A stretch of 64,000 bases of DNA. Origin: Methanosaeta sp. PtaU1.Bin112 (lineage in GTDB: Archaea > Halobacteriota > Methanosarcinia > Methanotrichales > Methanotrichaceae). A model generated the notes under the pieces. It made no database searches. It saw nothing but the letters and a program-made list of their open reading frames with translations, and was not told where the DNA came from. The translations under genes and the position numbers were made by a program. Of the stretch, positions 43,393 through 52,471 are shown one piece after another. How positions within the stretch are numbered: the stretch's first letter is position 1; the number at the start of each line of letters is the position of its first letter. The DNA lies in contig MVRL01000090.1 in the NCBI GenBank assembly GCA_002067705.1, forward strand, positions 25,435-89,434, written 5' to 3'.

Positions 43393-44379
43393 CTTCTTCA
43401 TGCAGTTGAGGGAAGCCCCGGCAAAAGCTGCTCCCACCACAATGTTGGAGAAGTAGGTGACCGCTCGCCAGAGGATCACCAGAGGCCCCAGCAGTGCAGG
43501 CGAGACAAACATGGAGTAAAGATAGCTCATCGATAGCTCAGCCACGCCGCTGCCCCCAGGAGTCAGGGGTAGTATAGCAATTATGGCCAGGATAATCTGG
43601 GATGTGATGGAGAGGAGGAATTTAGGTTCCGCTCCCATGCCGACCAGCAAAGCGGATGGGACTAAAAAATCGCTCATCCATATGAGTGCAGTAAGAGCTG
43701 CCATCACAGGAGTGCGCCGCAATGTCTCTCTGGCCAGCTGAATGCCCGCTTCGCGAAAGAGCCAGATCTCTCTCTCCAAAGAGAAGATAATGGGTCTATT
43801 GCCGGTCTTCTTCTTCAGCCATAGCAAAAGGCCGGCGACTCTCTCCGGGCGATTGACAAGCTGCCAGAGAAAGGTGAGAATCAAAATGAGAAGTATGACG
43901 AAGAATGCCCCGATCTTCAGGCCGAAGCCGGTCAGAAAGTCAGAGAAGATTAAAAATAGAGCCAGGGATGAAACAAAGAATATGCTATCCAGCAGCCTCT
44001 CACCTACGGCCACGGCCGTTGCGCTGCCGTAGCTCATCCCGTCATCAGCAAGGATCTTAATGCGCAAAGGCTCTCCTCCAGCGGAAGAGGGAGTAAGAGC
44101 AGCAAGAAAATTAGACGCCAGCGTCGAAATGAGCGAAAGGTGAAAGCTTATCTCATGTCCGGCGAGAGAAGCCAGCAGCTTGAGCCTGACTGCATAAAAG
44201 ATCCAAGAGAAGGCATGCAGGACGAGCCCCAGCAGCAAGAATCGCACCTGGACTGCAGAGATCATCTTCCAGCTCAAATTAGTCTCTGTAAACTTTAATA
44301 TAAGAATGACTGCCGCCAGGCTCATGAAGACGGCGAGCGATGCGGCCTTAACCCGTTCATCCTTTAGCTGAATTTTCAA
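43387..44379 (-). CDS. Flippase-like integral membrane protein (LPG synthase TM / AglD C-terminal-like)
   Basis: A 330-residue protein with about eight membrane helices. Marks of the UPF0104/LPG_synthase_TM family are LLASLAGHEISFHLSLISTL, FLAALTPSSAGGEPLRIKIL, GSATAVAVGERLLDSIFF and IAILPLTPGGSGVAELSMSY. Relatives serve in lipid-linked sugar or lysyl-lipid handling. It lies 30 bases behind a GT4 glycosyltransferase gene, so the pair may act in glycolipid or S-layer glycan synthesis. Confidence 0.85.
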   Translation of the reverse strand: MKIQLKDERVKAASLAVFMSLAAVILILKFTETNLSWKMISAVQVRFLLLGLVLHAFSWIFYAVRLKLLASLAGHEISFHLSLISTLASNFLAALTPSSAGGEPLRIKILADDGMSYGSATAVAVGERLLDSIFFVSSLALFLIFSDFLTGFGLKIGAFFVILLILILTFLWQLVNRPERVAGLLLWLKKKTGNRPIIFSLEREIWLFREAGIQLARETLRRTPVMAALTALIWMSDFLVPSALLVGMGAEPKFLLSITSQIILAIIAILPLTPGGSGVAELSMSYLYSMFVSPALLGPLVILWRAVTYFSNIVVGAAFAGASLNCMKKR

Positions 44380-44409
44380 GTTCCCTCTCGCAGGCAGCCA
44401 TTTTTCTCT

Positions 44410-45462
44410 TTAGGCCACCTCTTGATAGATCGATTCCATGCAATCAAGCGCCCTCTTCCAGGAGTATTTATCCTCCACCGCCTTCCTACCTCCGACACCG
44501 AGACGCTCTCGTTGCAGCTCGTTTTCATGAAGCTCCAGTATGAGTTCGCAAAGCTCCTCCATGCTGGAGTAGACCATGCCGCCATTCAGAGCTACCTCGT
44601 TTACTCCCGGAGTATTGTAAGCGAGAACTGGCGTCTCGCAGGCCATAGCTTCCAGGAGAACGATGCCGAAAGCCTCCAGGCGGTTCTGGGTGGGCAAGAT
44701 GAGCACCTCTGCTCGGGAGATTGTATCTATAAACATGCTTCGCTCCAACCTCCCTGTAAACTTAGCCCGGACATGCAGCCTTCTCGCCAATTCTTCCAGG
44801 CGGCTCTTATCATAGCCATCTCCTATCAGCAGCAGCTCCAGATTCGCCCTCTTTTGCACCTCGCTCATAGCAAAGATCAGGGTCTCCACTCCTTTGTAGC
44901 TGATCATCCTGCCGGCATAAACCACATAATTGCCTTTCTTTCGTCCTTGCGGATAGAGAGAGACATTGACCGCATTGGGCACAATTTTCAGCTTGTGAAG
45001 ATAGTCTTTGAGGACGATAGAGGTCGATGCATAGCTCTTGGTGGTGGCGATTACAATCTCAGCCCCATCCAGAACCGGCCGAACCATCCGCTCATTTATC
45101 CTCTCCAGAGAAGCGGCAAATGGACGGGGCATTGAGTGCCCATTTACCTTTTCCGGAATCACCACATCATTGTGATAGGTAACAACATGTGGCGACTCGC
45201 CACGAAACATGAATGCAAAAAGAGGACTGGGAGTATGGCTATGAAAGACATCAGCCTGAAATTTCGGCAATTTAATTGGTATCGGAGAATAGAATAAGTC
45301 AATGCTCGGTATGCTAACCAGCTCACCGGTCCATCTTCCACAGGATGAGGCAACGCTGACGCAATGCCCTCTCCTGGAAAGGCCGTCGGCCAGCTCTTTT
45401 ACATGATATTCCACCCCACCTACATGAGGCGGAAAATAAGGAGAGATCTGAATTATCTTCAT
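44410..45462 (-). CDS. GT4-family glycosyltransferase
   Basis: A 350-residue GT-B enzyme. The N-terminal domain starts KIIQISPYFPPHVGGVEYHV, a typical GT4 glycine loop. The C-terminal donor-binding domain has YVVYAGRMISYKGVETLIFA and the E-x7-E motif in EAFGIVLLEAMACETPVLAY. It should transfer a sugar from a nucleotide donor to a lipid or glycan acceptor on the cytoplasmic face. The flippase-like protein gene follows. Sugar identity is unknown. Confidence 0.9.
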   Translation of the reverse strand: MKIIQISPYFPPHVGGVEYHVKELADGLSRRGHCVSVASSCGRWTGELVSIPSIDLFYSPIPIKLPKFQADVFHSHTPSPLFAFMFRGESPHVVTYHNDVVIPEKVNGHSMPRPFAASLERINERMVRPVLDGAEIVIATTKSYASTSIVLKDYLHKLKIVPNAVNVSLYPQGRKKGNYVVYAGRMISYKGVETLIFAMSEVQKRANLELLLIGDGYDKSRLEELARRLHVRAKFTGRLERSMFIDTISRAEVLILPTQNRLEAFGIVLLEAMACETPVLAYNTPGVNEVALNGGMVYSSMEELCELILELHENELQRERLGVGGRKAVEDKYSWKRALDCMESIYQEVA

Positions 45463-45514
45463 TATTGGCTGATCGCTTATCCTGCTCCAAAGCTCCTCTG
45501 CCCAAAAAAAAATT

Positions 45515-45916
45515 TTAAAACAAAGTGCCCGCTGGATCTTTGACAGTCACTACAGGCCTTCCCGAAAGCTGGGACAGCAGCCATGGATCTACATTCAAGA
45601 GGTTCTGGGATGCAAGAGATCTCGAATCACTCCGATTGATGATGATAGGAGAGTAGTCCGAATAGCTGGCTGGATAGTACCATTGGGGCTCAGTTCCCGG
45701 AGGATAAAGGACACCGTTATGAAGTGCAAATCCCTTGGGCGCACCTCCCCAGTTCCATAGATTATTGGCGATCTCCATAGTGCTGATAGGCTTCGTTCCA
45801 TACTTTTCCAGCCATGTTGTCCCATACTGCTCGCCTACGCTTTGATATCCACATGATTGTGGCATGCATAATAAGGTGATGCATATGCAGACGATTGCGA
45901 TCAATGAAGGTTTCAT
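45515..45916 (-). CDS. Secreted hypothetical protein with LWNWGGAPKGF motif
   Basis: A 133-residue exported protein with signal peptide KPSLIAIVCICITLLCMPQS. The mature part has NNLWNWGGAPKGFALHNGVL, closely like GLWGWGGTPRGFSVSNGTL at 38791-39309, followed by a Tyr-rich stretch (WYYPASYSDYSP) and a short C-terminal region with LLSQLSGRPVVTVKDPAG. GAGGGA precedes the ATG. It lies ten bases behind a similar small exported protein gene, so both form one unit. Confidence 0.72.
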   Translation of the reverse strand: MKPSLIAIVCICITLLCMPQSCGYQSVGEQYGTTWLEKYGTKPISTMEIANNLWNWGGAPKGFALHNGVLYPPGTEPQWYYPASYSDYSPIIINRSDSRSLASQNLLNVDPWLLSQLSGRPVVTVKDPAGTLF

Positions 45917-45925
45917 CTAGTTCCC

Positions 45926-46261
45926 TCAGAATCCATGATTTGCTCTTAATATAGCAATGGTATTTGCCAGCTTGGGATCAGAAATGGGAGGCGATGGCGC
46001 TTTAGGGGGCGCATTACCCCAATCGGAGAGATTCTTAGAGGCATTTTCCAGATCTTGCATCATTGAATTTCCCCCCTCCCCGCCAAGAGACAGGACAGAG
46101 CCGTTCTGCAAGATGTTGAGCGATGAATTGGCGGTTGTATTGTTTGCCAGTCCTCTAAATATCAAATTGCCTTCCTTGCCTGCTAGATCAACCATTGATT
46201 TGCTCTGCGTCAAGAGAACCAGAGCGATAAGCGCTGCGACAATCAATATCATTCTTCTCAT
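45926..46261 (-). CDS. Small exported hypothetical protein
   Basis: A 111-residue protein with an N-terminal signal or anchor (RRMILIVAALIALVLLTQS). The mature part is Asn/Ser/Gly-rich and holds NLSDWGNAPPKAPSPP, a possible degenerate version of the WGGxP motif of the next gene, and LANTIAILRANHGF at the end. The ATG at 46261 is preferred (GGGG about seven bases before it). It probably shares a transcript with the gene at 45515. Confidence 0.62.
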   Translation of the reverse strand: MRRMILIVAALIALVLLTQSKSMVDLAGKEGNLIFRGLANNTTANSSLNILQNGSVLSLGGEGGNSMMQDLENASKNLSDWGNAPPKAPSPPISDPKLANTIAILRANHGF

Positions 46262-46381
46262 TCCATTCCCCGCATCTGGCATCAATGCAACAACATAAAT
46301 ACGCTGTGCCTCAATATGCTGTGCTTTGGATAAGAAAAATTAATGCAGACATTTTCGTCTGCTCTGCTTTCGCATACCACT

Positions 46382-46957
46382 TCAATAAACCTCTCCAAAG
46401 ACCTCAAAATATGCCTGCTCGTGTTTGCAGGCGGGGCACTCATCAGGAGCCATGTTGCCCTCATGCATATATCCACAATTCCGGCATCTCCAGACCACTT
46501 TTCCATCTCTCTTGAAGGTCGCTCCTTCATCAAGATTCCTTTTCAGAGTTAGATACCTTCTTTCATGACCCCGTTCGGCAACGGCGATGTTGAGGAAGGT
46601 TGCAGCAATCTCAGGAAAACCCTCTGATTGGGCGGTCTTCGCAAAGGAGGGATACATTTCTGAGTACTCGAATCGTTCGCCTTCAGCTGCACCCAATAGA
46701 TTCGCGCTGGTGGTTGCAATTACTCCCGCCGGAAATTGCGCAGCAACTTTCACCTCTCCACCTTCCAGCAGCTTGAAAAGAACCTTTGCATGCTCTTTTT
46801 CATTGTCAGCAGTATCTAGGAATATAGCAGCAATCTGCTCGTAGCCCTCTTTCTTTGCTTGTGAGGCAAAATATGAATATCTATTTCGGGCCTGTGATTC
46901 TCCTGCAAATGCAGTTATCAGATTCATCTCTGTCTGGGTTCCTTTAAGGCTCTTCAT
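46382..46957 (-). CDS. Rubrerythrin
   Basis: A 191-residue oxygen and peroxide defence protein. The diiron four-helix part has AFAGESQARNRYSYFA, DNEKEHAKVLFKLLEGG, GERFEYSEMYPSFAKTA and NIAVAERGHERRY, supplying the Glu and His ligands. The C-terminal rubredoxin domain has WRCRNCGYMHEG and DECPACKHEQAYF. In anaerobes it reduces hydrogen peroxide with electrons from rubredoxin or NAD(P)H systems. Confidence 0.95.
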   Translation of the reverse strand: MKSLKGTQTEMNLITAFAGESQARNRYSYFASQAKKEGYEQIAAIFLDTADNEKEHAKVLFKLLEGGEVKVAAQFPAGVIATTSANLLGAAEGERFEYSEMYPSFAKTAQSEGFPEIAATFLNIAVAERGHERRYLTLKRNLDEGATFKRDGKVVWRCRNCGYMHEGNMAPDECPACKHEQAYFEVFGEVY

Positions 46958-47112
46958 TCTTGCATCACCTGAAACGATTTATTCGCTATGCATGATGCAC
47001 TGATCCTATTTCATACTTCTCGTCATTTGGATCAACCTAGAAGAGTGAACCGGTTTTTGTATCCCTGCCGGACGCGGGCCGCAATCTTTTTAATCATCGC
47101 TGCGGCTTCAGC

Positions 47113-47424
47113 ATGCCAGGCGGATCGCCTTGCCTAAAAAAAAGCATTATGAGATGGCTACGAGCGGGTTTTTTCATGTTGGATGGATGGATTAGAAGAA
47201 GGATCATCTGGTATCTCAATAATAAGCAAGTGCTGGAGTGGAGAGCCAAGAGACACGGACAATGTGCTAGATGCGGCAAATGCTGCGGCTCATGCCTCGC
47301 CTACGACTCCAAGAAAAAGCGTTGCAGGATATACCGTATTCGTCCCAGTATCTGCAAGGCATTCCCGCTCACCCCTGAGGATCTGGATACGATTCAAACA
47401 TGTGGATTCTATTTCGACAAGTAG
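47113..47424 (+). CDS. YkgJ-type CxxCxxCC cluster protein
   Basis: A protein of at most 103 residues with the CARCGKCCGSCLAYD cluster, followed by CRIYRIRPSICKAFPLTPED, as in YkgJ-family zinc or iron binding proteins. The N-terminal 50 residues are basic with Trp. Start choices are 47113, 47149 or 47176; none has a strong RBS. The family is widespread and its role is not settled. Confidence 0.8.
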   Translation: MPGGSPCLKKSIMRWLRAGFFMLDGWIRRRIIWYLNNKQVLEWRAKRHGQCARCGKCCGSCLAYDSKKKRCRIYRIRPSICKAFPLTPEDLDTIQTCGFYFDK

Positions 47425-47430
47425 AATCTT

Positions 47431-48345
47431 CTATTGCTTCTTAAACCACTCTATCGTCTCCAATAGAGCATCTTCAAGATCGAATCTGGGAATATAGCCC
47501 ATGCATTTCGCACGGCTTATATCAGCCAGAGAGTGCCTGATATCTCCTGCGCGGGCTGGCTCATGCCTGGCCACGACCTCTTTTCCCAGGATCTTGCCGA
47601 TCACTTCAATAAGGGTATTCAGGCTGATGCTCCTGGCAGAGGCGATATTATAGATTCCGGGTGCAGCGCGACTCGCAAGAATATTGGCAGAGACCACGTC
47701 ATTCACATAGACGAAATCACGAGTCTGCTCTCCATCTCCATAGATCACAGGCTGCTCATCGCGAAGAAGTGCGGAGATAAATCTGGAGATAACACCCGAA
47801 TATTCGGATGAGGGGTCCTGCTTTGGTCCAAAGACATTGAAATAGCGCAGAGATACGGTCTTCAGTCCATAAAGCTCCAGGAAGACGCGGGCATAGTGCT
47901 CAGCAGTTAGCTTGGAGACTGCATAGGGAGACATCGGCTCAGCCAGCATATCCTCTTTCTTGGGAAGATTCGGTGAGCTGCCGTAGACTGCCGCTGATGA
48001 TGCCTGCACCACGCGATCCACTCCGGCATCTCTGGCTGCGATCAGCACATTGAGAGTCCCATCGATGCCCACCGCATTGGTGCGCATGGGGTTCTCCACG
48101 CTCTTCTTGACCGATGCTATTGCCGCCTGATGAAAGACGCACCTCGCTCCAGCAAAGGCCTCCTTTAACAGCCCCTGGTCGGTCAGGTCTCCCCTGAGAA
48201 ATCTTACATCCATGCCGGCCAGGTTCTCCATCTTTCCTGTGGAGAGGTCGTCGATGACCAAAACATCATTGTCTCTTGAAAGACATTCGGCCAGGTTTGA
48301 ACCTATGAAGCCCGCTCCTCCAGTTATGACGATCTTCTCAGACAT
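47431..48345 (-). CDS. UDP-sugar 4-epimerase-like extended SDR protein
   Basis: A 304-residue NAD-dependent epimerase or dehydratase. It has the dinucleotide loop ITGGAGFIGSNLAECL, VLVIDDLSTGKMENL, QASSAAVYGSSP, the active-site SPYAVSKLTAEHY (Tyr-x3-Lys), RYFNVFGPKQDP and GDGEQTRDFVYVNDV. It likely interconverts UDP-glucose/galactose or their N-acetyl forms to supply cell-surface glycans. The gene converges with the YkgJ-type gene, six bases apart. Confidence 0.92.
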   Translation of the reverse strand: MSEKIVITGGAGFIGSNLAECLSRDNDVLVIDDLSTGKMENLAGMDVRFLRGDLTDQGLLKEAFAGARCVFHQAAIASVKKSVENPMRTNAVGIDGTLNVLIAARDAGVDRVVQASSAAVYGSSPNLPKKEDMLAEPMSPYAVSKLTAEHYARVFLELYGLKTVSLRYFNVFGPKQDPSSEYSGVISRFISALLRDEQPVIYGDGEQTRDFVYVNDVVSANILASRAAPGIYNIASARSISLNTLIEVIGKILGKEVVARHEPARAGDIRHSLADISRAKCMGYIPRFDLEDALLETIEWFKKQ

Positions 48346-48469
48346 AATGATTCAATTCAATCAGGTTTAGACTTATTCAAATTATCGGACAAAAAGTCTC
48401 TGCAAAGCATTGCATTTATATCAAATGAATACAGAGTAAGATAAATTCAATTTGAAAGGTATCATCTAT

Positions 48470-48682
48470 ATGGCAAGAGCTAGGAGCAACAATAGCAGAG
48501 TGAATAGAATGCCCATTATGCCTCGCGAAAACACAGGAATGAGTGAAGATGATTTGACGAATCTGAAGCTTCATGCCGCTCAGGAGATCCTGTCTGAGGT
48601 CTTCGGCATAACCGTGGTGGAGGCTGAAGAGATGATAAAGCAGAGAAGCAGAGAACGGATTCTCTGGCCAGAGAGATTTTAA
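48470..48682 (+). CDS. Small hypothetical protein
   Basis: A 70-residue protein: a basic N-terminus (ARARSNNSRVNRMPIMPREN) and an amphipathic helix region (LKLHAAQEILSEVFGITVVE, then AEEMIKQRSRERI). No family is recognised. It precedes the orphan DUF4157 gene by 70 bases on the same strand; whether the pair is functional is not shown. Confidence 0.58.
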   Translation: MARARSNNSRVNRMPIMPRENTGMSEDDLTNLKLHAAQEILSEVFGITVVEAEEMIKQRSRERILWPERF

Positions 48683-48752
48683 TAATACATACATATAACC
48701 ATAAAACTGAAATAGTGACTCATGCATATTCACATAGCAAGAGGTGTTGAGT

Positions 48753-49877
48753 ATGCGTTTATTCTTACATAACCCGAAACCAACTCAACAGGAAAAATCT
48801 GTCAAGTCTTTAAGCTACCGTAGGATCTTCCCTATGCAAAAGCCCGAGCCCGTATCATCAGCCAGTGCAAAGATTCGCTTTGGGTATGATTTCAGCCAAT
48901 TGCCGATACATACGAAATCAAGTATGAATGATATACAACAGATTGCCCGGAATGGAACCACTGGGACCACATGTCCACTGCCTCACCTCGATCAAATCCA
49001 GCGGTCCTTCGGCCCACAGCAAGATCTCAGCAATTTGAAAGCCTATGTCGGGGGCAAGGCGGCAGAAGCTGCCCTGCGAATGGGCGCGGAAGCCTATACG
49101 AACGGCGAGCAGGTCGCCTTCCGAGATGCTCCTAGTCTGCATACCGCAGCACATGAAGCAGCTCACGTGGTTCAGCAGAGGTCCGGGATCCGGATCCCGG
49201 AAGGATTTGGGGCAAAGGGGGATGTGCATGAACGACACGCTGATGCCGTCGCCAACTGCGTGGTAGCGGGTGGTTCTTGCGAGCATCTTTTCGATGCTTA
49301 TTCAAACACTGCTGGTAATCGGCCATTTGCATCGCCGGCCATACAATGCCTCGCCCAAGATCTGCCGTATGCAGGGGCGTTACGATCCTACTTGAATCCG
49401 ATGAACCAAGCGATTCGTGCCGTTCTGCCAGGGTTGTCGCCGGCCCAGAAGGCACTTCTCGACGGCATCTTCGGTAACAGCCTGGCAACCTCGATCATTC
49501 GACTGAACCCGAATAGCATACTTGCCGCGGGCCGATGCTATCGGACGACCGGGAACATCATCAACATGCCCGGCGCAGCAATCGATGACGGCCATCTGAT
49601 CCATGAGGCAGCTCATGTATGGCAGAGCCAGAACTCCCTCTATGGATTTGAGTATGCAGTCAGCGCTTTGGAAGCCCAGGCAATCGCTCAGGTCCTCGGT
49701 GGAGACTGGCATCGTGCATATGACTATCATAACGTGGAGAGCGCCAGAATCCCATGGCGTTATTGGAATGCTGAGCAGCAGGCGCAATGGATACAGGACA
49801 ATAGGCGTCTGCCAAGCGGTTGGATGCTTGAGGCCGCCCTGCCTAGCTTACCCGGCGTCCAGTCGACCGGATTATAG
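48753..49877 (+). CDS. Orphan DUF4157-domain protein, possible third eCIS cargo
   Basis: A 374-residue protein far from the eCIS operon. The core domain (about 80-175) has DLSNLKAYVGGKAAEAALRM, GAEAYTNGEQVAF and HTAAHEAAHVVQQRSG (H124, E125, H128), then GAKGDVHERHADAVANCVV, typical of the DUF4157 branch. A second HExxH is in GHLIHEAAHVWQSQN (H274, E275, H278), preceded by TGNIINMPGAAIDDG. The C-terminus is Trp/Ala-rich. ATG 48753 is used because GAGGTG ends six bases before it. It may be loaded into the same particle; the two local HExxH motifs suggest repeated metallopeptidase-like units. Confidence 0.8.
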   Translation: MRLFLHNPKPTQQEKSVKSLSYRRIFPMQKPEPVSSASAKIRFGYDFSQLPIHTKSSMNDIQQIARNGTTGTTCPLPHLDQIQRSFGPQQDLSNLKAYVGGKAAEAALRMGAEAYTNGEQVAFRDAPSLHTAAHEAAHVVQQRSGIRIPEGFGAKGDVHERHADAVANCVVAGGSCEHLFDAYSNTAGNRPFASPAIQCLAQDLPYAGALRSYLNPMNQAIRAVLPGLSPAQKALLDGIFGNSLATSIIRLNPNSILAAGRCYRTTGNIINMPGAAIDDGHLIHEAAHVWQSQNSLYGFEYAVSALEAQAIAQVLGGDWHRAYDYHNVESARIPWRYWNAEQQAQWIQDNRRLPSGWMLEAALPSLPGVQSTGL

Positions 49878-49997
49878 CCTGACTTCCGGCTCCCTGCAGG
49901 CATTCTCAGGCCATGCAGTGAGATAGGCCAAACAGCATCTGCCCGGTGCAAAAATTCTTGTAGTTGGAAAGCCTGTTCCACTTAAGGAGCTGTCTCT

Positions 49998-51824
49998 CTG
50001 AGTCGAACAATTCCGATCCTGGCGATCATCATTTTAGTGATTAATTTATCTTCAGGCGTGGATAGGAAGAGCGTCGAGGGTAGCTATGTGGAGACAAAAA
50101 TCAATGAAGGATCTCTCGAGAATTTCGATAATTGCATTATTAACGGCAAACTAAACCTCAGCGAAAAGAATATTGTGCACCCAGTCCATTTTAAGAACGC
50201 TGTCTTTAATGGTCCAGTGCATTTTGAATCCACTACTTTCAAAAATACTGCTGACTTCTCCAACGCGGAATTCGACAACAATGCTGACTTTAGTAACTCG
50301 AGCTTCAATGGCAATGCAAGTTTTTCGATCTCGAAATTTAAAGATACTGCCAATTTCATGGACTCGGAATTCAACGTCGAAGCTCGCTTTTCGGGCTCGG
50401 AATTCGAGGACGATGCCGAATTTGGCAACTCAAGCTTCAACGGCAATGCCTACTTTAATGGCTTGAATTTTTTATACACTGCCAATTTCAGTGACTCTAA
50501 TTTCAGTGGCAATGCTTCCTTCTCTGGATCGAGATTCAACGGTATTGCCAACTTCCTGGACTCGGAATTCAACCGTGATGCCGACTTCGAGTTTTCGGAA
50601 TTCAACCGTGATGCCTTTTTCTGCTCATCAATATTCAACGGCAATGCCAGCTTCTATAGCTCGAAATTCAACCGTGCTTCCTACTTCATGGCTTCGAGAT
50701 TCAATAGTGATGCCGACTTCTCTGCCTCGATATTTAGCAGTGATGCACAGTTCGGAGCCTCGAAATTCGGCATATCTGCCGGATACCTTTCGAAGATCAA
50801 CGGCAATTTCGAGCTCGGTAAATCGAAAATTATCGTCGATTCTGAGCTAGGGTACGCGGAATTTAACGGCAATGCCAACTTCGGCAGCTCGAAATTCGAC
50901 GGTGATGCCTCCTTCTATTCATCGAGATTCAACGGTCCTGCCGATTTCGTGGGCTCGAAATTCAACGGCACTACAGACTTCAGCTCCTCGATTTTCAAAA
51001 AAGCCACCTACTTTAATGTTAGCACATTTGAAAAAGAGGCCAACTTTAAAGATGCAAAGTTTGACGGAGAGATTTTCTTTAGAAGTAGTACGTTTAAGAC
51101 TGAAGCGCTCTTCGATGGTGCTCATTTCAATAGCATGCTTGATTTAACCAGAACTAAGTATGACAAACTATATATAAATTGGAATAATATCAAAAAGTTG
51201 GTATATGATGACACGGCATATCAATTACTCATAGAGAATTTTAGAAATCTGGGTTTCAATAAAGATGCGGATAATTGCTACTACGAATTTCGAATAGACC
51301 AATTACTCCATTGGGGTTCACCCAATGATCCAATAGGGATTTTAATTGAAACCGCAAGATATTTAAATAAAGAATCGGTCCATGAATATGGAATTGGCGA
51401 TAAATTTATGCATGCTCTTGATTTAGGAGCATGGATATTTTATGGATACGGTAAACAGCCATTCTATCCGTTAGGATGGTCGATATTTAGCGTATTGGTA
51501 TTTGGAATAATTTGGTGTTCGGGCAATCGGAAATTGCCTTACAACGGCGCAAATTTGGGCATTTTCGAGAAGTATGGCAGTACATCTCACAATAGACCCA
51601 AAGGCAAGAATTGGAGGGACAAGTTCCGGCTATTGGGCAATGCCATGCTCTTCAGCGCTACTATCTTCCTTTCAGGCACCAGGCTCTTTATAGACCCCCC
51701 TATGCTTCCCGAGATGCGATGGTCCAAATCGACGACAAAGCTCGTATTCACCGCAGAGAGAGTACTCGGCGCATTCTTCTCAATCCTGTTCTTCCTCGCC
51801 ATAGGTGCAACAGTGGTAAGGTAG
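49998..51824 (+). CDS. Pentapeptide-repeat protein with C-terminal membrane domain
   Basis: About 608 residues if read from the CTG at 49998 (GGAG eight bases upstream), which gives an N-terminal hydrophobic segment RTIPILAIIILVINLSSG; the first standard start is GTG 50037. Residues about 50-370 are tandem pentapeptides of the form A(D/N)FxxSxF, for example NADFSNSSFNGNASF, forming a right-handed quadrilateral helix. The C-terminal part has GWSIFSVLVFGIIWC, LLGNAMLFSATIFLSG and RVLGAFFSILFFLAIGATVV, resembling the ion-channel-like tails seen on related proteins. Codon use shifts to AT-rich after about 51000. Confidence 0.82.
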   Translation: MSRTIPILAIIILVINLSSGVDRKSVEGSYVETKINEGSLENFDNCIINGKLNLSEKNIVHPVHFKNAVFNGPVHFESTTFKNTADFSNAEFDNNADFSNSSFNGNASFSISKFKDTANFMDSEFNVEARFSGSEFEDDAEFGNSSFNGNAYFNGLNFLYTANFSDSNFSGNASFSGSRFNGIANFLDSEFNRDADFEFSEFNRDAFFCSSIFNGNASFYSSKFNRASYFMASRFNSDADFSASIFSSDAQFGASKFGISAGYLSKINGNFELGKSKIIVDSELGYAEFNGNANFGSSKFDGDASFYSSRFNGPADFVGSKFNGTTDFSSSIFKKATYFNVSTFEKEANFKDAKFDGEIFFRSSTFKTEALFDGAHFNSMLDLTRTKYDKLYINWNNIKKLVYDDTAYQLLIENFRNLGFNKDADNCYYEFRIDQLLHWGSPNDPIGILIETARYLNKESVHEYGIGDKFMHALDLGAWIFYGYGKQPFYPLGWSIFSVLVFGIIWCSGNRKLPYNGANLGIFEKYGSTSHNRPKGKNWRDKFRLLGNAMLFSATIFLSGTRLFIDPPMLPEMRWSKSTTKLVFTAERVLGAFFSILFFLAIGATVVR

Positions 51825-52023
51825 AGGCACAATCCCTGCCGGGATGCTAAGAAATGCATTCGCGCCGCGCTCCTTTCATTTATATCATTTGGCTACCGCC
51901 TCATAATATTGGGGATCTCTCGCAAAATCCTGAAGACAAGAACAACGAATGAAATCAGAGGTCCAGTCGTCATCACCGATACGATAGATAATAATATATC
52001 CGTGCAGGCAGTTATTAATTCTG

Positions 52024-52440
52024 ATGGGAATGCTGACAAAGCTCATAAAGACCGCAATTAGCGCCGTGCTTCTCAACAAAGCGATGAGGAGCGCTTTTCT
52101 AGCGGCATTGACAAAATCGGTTAAATGGACGCTTCAGCCATCGAGAAGATCTCAAATAATGACATTTTTCTCCAAACTCATAAAGTCAGCGCCAATGCCA
52201 GCTGGAGGAAAGGGCGGCTCCAGTCTCCTTTCAATTCTGCTCAAGGGCGCAGCGGAATTATTGCTCCTGCGGTTTGCCAAGAAGAGAGGTTTTCTCGGTC
52301 CGGCGGCTCTTTCTGCTCTCGCCGCCCTCTTGCTGAGCATATTAAAAGAGAGGGGAGAAAACAGCGGAACAAACAGCAGAAGGCAAAAAGAGCACATCAT
52401 TGATCATGACGATTATACCGTCCTCGATGAGAGGCATTGA
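52024..52440 (+). CDS. Hypothetical basic/hydrophobic protein
   Basis: A 138-residue protein of basic and Leu/Ala-rich helices: LTKLIKTAISAVLLNKAMRS, SLLSILLKGAAELLLLRFAK and LGPAALSALAALLLSILKER. The tail HIIDHDDYTVLDER is charged. It may associate with the membrane. No family is recognised; the length and helix pattern make it plausible as a gene. An opposite-strand frame (51885-52079) overlaps its first part. Confidence 0.6.
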   Translation: MGMLTKLIKTAISAVLLNKAMRSAFLAALTKSVKWTLQPSRRSQIMTFFSKLIKSAPMPAGGKGGSSLLSILLKGAAELLLLRFAKKRGFLGPAALSALAALLLSILKERGENSGTNSRRQKEHIIDHDDYTVLDERH

Positions 52441-52471
52441 TAATAAATAGCAATCCGTTTATTCTCCTTTC

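Noticed and set aside
50173..51147. Several Ser/Thr/Met-rich frames over the pentapeptide gene
   Set aside because: They arise from the repeat period of the real gene read in other frames.
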